A stretch of 64,000 nucleotides of DNA from Palleniella intestinalis (GTDB taxonomy: Bacteria > Bacteroidota > Bacteroidia > Bacteroidales > Bacteroidaceae): contig NZ_JABKKG010000008.1 in NCBI RefSeq assembly GCF_013166595.1, forward strand, positions 1 through 64,000, given 5' to 3'. Positions 61,848 through 64,000 of this stretch are shown piece by piece. The first letter of the stretch is position 1. Each line of letters starts with the position of its first letter. The translations under genes were made by a program, and so were the position numbers. A model generated the notes under the pieces. The model worked only from the letters and a program-made list of their open reading frames with translations, made no database searches and had not been told where the DNA came from.

Positions 61848-63164
61848 TTATTTTGTGTAGAGAGCAACGATAGCCTCGTAAAGTTCCTGCTTTCCGGAAG
61901 TCTGCTTAGGCTCACCGTTCTTCTTGCCATACTCGTAAACCTGCTCAAGTGTGAGTTTGCCGTCCTCGAAATCCTTGCCCATGCCGCTGTCGAAGGAAGC
62001 GTAGCGTGCCTTGACCATAGCAGGGATTTCGGAGTTCTCCATGATTTCCACAGCATTGAGCAGTGCGCGAGCGCATGCGTCCATACCTGAGATGTGTGCG
62101 ATGAAGATGTCCTCGAGGTCAGTAGAGTTACGGCGTGTCTTAGCATCGAAGTTTGTGCCGCCCGGAGCGATACCGCCATTGCGCACGATGTGCATCCAAG
62201 CCTGTGTCAGCTCGAAGTTGTCGATAGGGAACTGGTCAGTGTCCCATCCGTTCTGAGCGTCACCGCGGTTAGCGTCGATAGAGCCAAGCATGCCCTCGTC
62301 AACAGCGCAAGCAAGCTCATGCTCGAATGTGTGGCCTGCGAGTGTTGCGTGGTTGACCTCGATGTTCACCTTGAAGTCCTTCTCAAGACCGTGAGCCTTG
62401 AGGAAACCGATAACGGTCTCTGTGTCAACATCATACTGATGCTTTGACGGCTCCATTGGCTTTGGCTCGATGAGGAAGTTGCCTGTGAAGCCCTTTGAGC
62501 GTGCATAGTCGCGTGCCATGCGGAGCATTGTAGCCATGTGCTCCTTCTCGCGCTTCTGGTCAGTGTTGAGGAGAGACATGTAGCCCTCACGTCCGCCCCA
62601 GAACACGTAGTTCTCAGCACCGAGCTTGATGCCTGCGTCGATAGCGTTCTTGATCTGAACGATAGCGCGAGCGACAACATCGAAGTCAGGGTTTGTGGAC
62701 GCACCATTCATGTAGCGTGCGTGTCCGAACACGTTGGCTGTAGACCAAAGGAGCTTGATGCCTGTCTCGTCCATCTTCTCCTTGAGGTAGTCAGTGATTG
62801 CTGTGAGGTTTGCCTCATACTCTTCGATGGAGCTGCCCTCGCTCACGAGGTCAACATCGTGGAAGCAGTAGTAAGGGAAGCCCAGCTTCTGCATAATCTC
62901 GAAGCCTGCGTCAGCCTTCTGCTTGGCAATCTCTACAGCGTCAGTGCCCTGGTTCCAAGGGAAGGACTTTGTTGTGCCGCCGAACTGGTCGCCGCCCTCA
63001 GCGCAGAGAGTGTGCCACCATGCCATAGCGAAGCGCATCCACTCCTTCATAGGCTTGCCTGCAACTACGCGCTCAGCGTCATAGTAATGGAACGCCATTG
63101 GGTTCTTTGACTCCGGACCCTCGTACTGGATCTTGCCAATCTCTGGAAAATACTCTTTTGCCAT
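61848..63164 (-). CDS. xylA: Xylose isomerase
   Basis: 438 residues. The catalytic base His102 is in YYCFHDVDLVSEG, metal-site segments are ENYVFWGGREGYMSLLNTDQ and LIEPKPMEPSKHQYDVDTET, and HATLAGHTFEHELACAVDEG follows. Class II length and N-terminal insertion fit the Bacteroidales/Piromyces-type enzyme, which converts D-xylose to D-xylulose using divalent metal in the cytoplasm. Strong codon bias suggests high expression. No xylulokinase or transporter is within the window. Confidence 0.97.
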   Translation of the reverse strand: MAKEYFPEIGKIQYEGPESKNPMAFHYYDAERVVAGKPMKEWMRFAMAWWHTLCAEGGDQFGGTTKSFPWNQGTDAVEIAKQKADAGFEIMQKLGFPYYCFHDVDLVSEGSSIEEYEANLTAITDYLKEKMDETGIKLLWSTANVFGHARYMNGASTNPDFDVVARAIVQIKNAIDAGIKLGAENYVFWGGREGYMSLLNTDQKREKEHMATMLRMARDYARSKGFTGNFLIEPKPMEPSKHQYDVDTETVIGFLKAHGLEKDFKVNIEVNHATLAGHTFEHELACAVDEGMLGSIDANRGDAQNGWDTDQFPIDNFELTQAWMHIVRNGGIAPGGTNFDAKTRRNSTDLEDIFIAHISGMDACARALLNAVEIMENSEIPAMVKARYASFDSGMGKDFEDGKLTLEQVYEYGKKNGEPKQTSGKQELYEAIVALYTK

Positions 63165-63228
63165 TTTCTTTTTCGTTTTAGTTATTGTTGATGATTATAT
63201 GTAATGTTTTCCTTCGCTGAAAGTAAGG

Positions 63229-63260
63229 CAAAGTTACGAAAAAAACACGTAACAGCCAAG
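63229..63260 (-). promoter_or_regulatory. Promoter of xylA
   Basis: Minus strand: CTTG (63257-63260), 20-base spacer, TAACTTTG (63229-63236), then a leader of about 58 bases. Confidence 0.75.
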
Positions 63261-63282
63261 GGAAAAGAACGGTGAAACTGTC

Positions 63283-63322
63283 TTTTGTAACATTTTACCC
63301 ATATTTGTGTAACATTTTACCC
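63283..63322. repeat. Tandem direct repeat upstream of xylA
   Basis: GTAACATTTTACCC occurs twice, 22 bases apart (63287-63300 and 63309-63322), each preceded by TTTTGT or TTTGTGT. It lies about 25 bases upstream of the -33 element, a plausible position for a regulator-binding site. The spacing also equals the period-22 unit found elsewhere in the window. Confidence 0.55.
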
Positions 63323-63359
63323 AATATCCGCCGCAACCACGCCGGCAGAGATGCCACAC

Positions 63360-64000
63360 CTATTTCCCGTTATAGCGTGTCATTGTCTTCACAATCTGGT
63401 CGGAAGTGTCCTGCCTTGGAGTAATGAGAAGTATGTCGTCATGCTCTGCAACGATGAAATCCTTCAGGCCGTTGATGACCGCCTTCCTGCCTGAGGGCAG
63501 AATCACAAGGCATCCTTCCGTGTCGGAGAGTACGGCTTCCGTGGCAAGGGTGACATTGGCGGCACTGTCTGTGGACACCGCTTCGTAGATGCCATGCCAC
63601 GCTCCGATGTCCGCCCAGCCGAAATGGCACTCGCGGAGGCAGATGTTCTTGCATTTCTCCAGCACTCCCGCTTCGATGGAAAGGTTAGGACACATGGAGT
63701 AATAGTCGGTTATCCAGGCTTCCTCCCTCAAAGGTGTCGCACCTTCCTGATTGCCGAAGAGGCGTGCCACAGAGGGCATCACCGCTGCAAGATGGTCACG
63801 TATCATCTTGGTGGAGATGACATACAGGCCTGTGTTCCACAGGAACTCGCCGCTCTTCATGAACATCTCGGCAAACTCGCGTTCAGGCTTTTCCGTGAAC
63901 GACTGCACTGTATGGAAATCCCCATGCCTGCCATCACGATACTCCAACGGCTCTCCTTTCTGCAGATAGCCATATCCCGGGTTAGGGCGTGTGGGCCGTA
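63360..64000 (-). CDS. manC: Mannose-1-phosphate guanylyltransferase, 5'-truncated by the window edge
   Basis: The gene enters from beyond the right edge; the C-terminal 213 codons or so are seen. RPNPGYGYLQKGEPLEYRDG matches the PTRPETGYGYI sugar-nucleotidyltransferase segment, VQSFTEKPEREFAEMFMKSG and FLWNTGLYVISTKMIRDHL follow the ManC/NTP_transferase family, then CHFGWADIGAW and SGRKAVINGLKDFIVAEHDD. It makes GDP-mannose for glycan synthesis. It ends before the xylA promoter region; whether the two share a mRNA is unclear. Confidence 0.9.
   Translation of the reverse strand, partial: RPTRPNPGYGYLQKGEPLEYRDGRHGDFHTVQSFTEKPEREFAEMFMKSGEFLWNTGLYVISTKMIRDHLAAVMPSVARLFGNQEGATPLREEAWITDYYSMCPNLSIEAGVLEKCKNICLRECHFGWADIGAWHGIYEAVSTDSAANVTLATEAVLSDTEGCLVILPSGRKAVINGLKDFIVAEHDDILLITPRQDTSDQIVKTMTRYNGK

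Overview
The window looks like chromosome of a Bacteroidales bacterium, most likely Prevotellaceae. Support comes from promoters of the Bacteroidota type (TTTG or CTTG, 18-20 bases, TAnnTTTG), the absence of Shine-Dalgarno sequences, many lipoproteins with short signal peptides, three PL1 pectate lyases, a C10 peptidase fused to BspA-type leucine-rich repeats, a GH3-fold acyl-adenylate enzyme, stand-alone AICAR transformylase, DUF3467 and Rpn/PD-(D/E)XK proteins. No prophage, CRISPR array, integrase or complete insertion sequence was seen.

Layout. 1-0.8 kb: the 3' part of a 5S rRNA with terminator, a decayed stretch that may be a SusD remnant, and tRNA-Leu(TAA). 0.8-4.5 kb: a DUF4369 lipoprotein, the YifB/ComM AAA+ ATPase and a four-helix-bundle/zinc-finger protein. 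4.5-11.4 kb, minus strand: two small genes of unknown function, then a tight six-gene operon of exported proteins that includes a caspase-like (C14) protease. 12.3-17.2 kb: three pectate lyases. 17.3-19.5 kb: LysO exporter and a membrane-anchored alpha/beta hydrolase. 20.4-31.8 kb: rbfA, a LolC/E-type permease, an M16 protease, a GH3-family enzyme, an Ig-like lipoprotein and three FKBP prolyl isomerases. 31.9-36.7 kb: a translationally coupled envelope operon of two LTA-synthase-like phosphotransferases and an LpxL-type acyltransferase. 36.8-51.0 kb: housekeeping genes (MATE, rfbB, topB, AICAR transformylase, xseA/xseB, ilvE, trmB) with small genes, an Rpn-family nuclease and an RluA-type pseudouridine synthase. 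51.3-64 kb: an NTF2-like protein divergent from an HxlR regulator, an SGNH/GH106-like fusion, a giant C10 protease with LRRs, xylA, and the 5'-truncated end of a mannose-1-phosphate guanylyltransferase gene.

The most unusual content lies between the genes. Many intergenic gaps are filled by short degenerate tandem arrays that keep a strict period and a fixed, mostly palindromic core word while the linker bases vary. The families are: period 9 with TGWCA (five arrays), period 10 with CATG (three arrays), period 9 with CGAnT/GANTC (one array), period 22 made of two 11-base halves around AAAGGTnACCTTT (six arrays), period 16 (one array) and period 7 with GGTT/AACC (one clear array, others short). 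Different families occupy equivalent positions: the three FKBP genes are separated by a CATG-10 array, then a CGA-9 array, and followed by a TGWCA-9 array. I know of no established description of this system.

Other non-coding elements are two copies of a hairpin-rich element (four hairpins in one copy, one in the other), two copies of a roughly 73-base dispersed repeat upstream of minus-strand genes, a 126-base imperfect hairpin upstream of the caspase operon, and a roughly 70-nt putative small RNA with its own promoter and terminator upstream of xseA.
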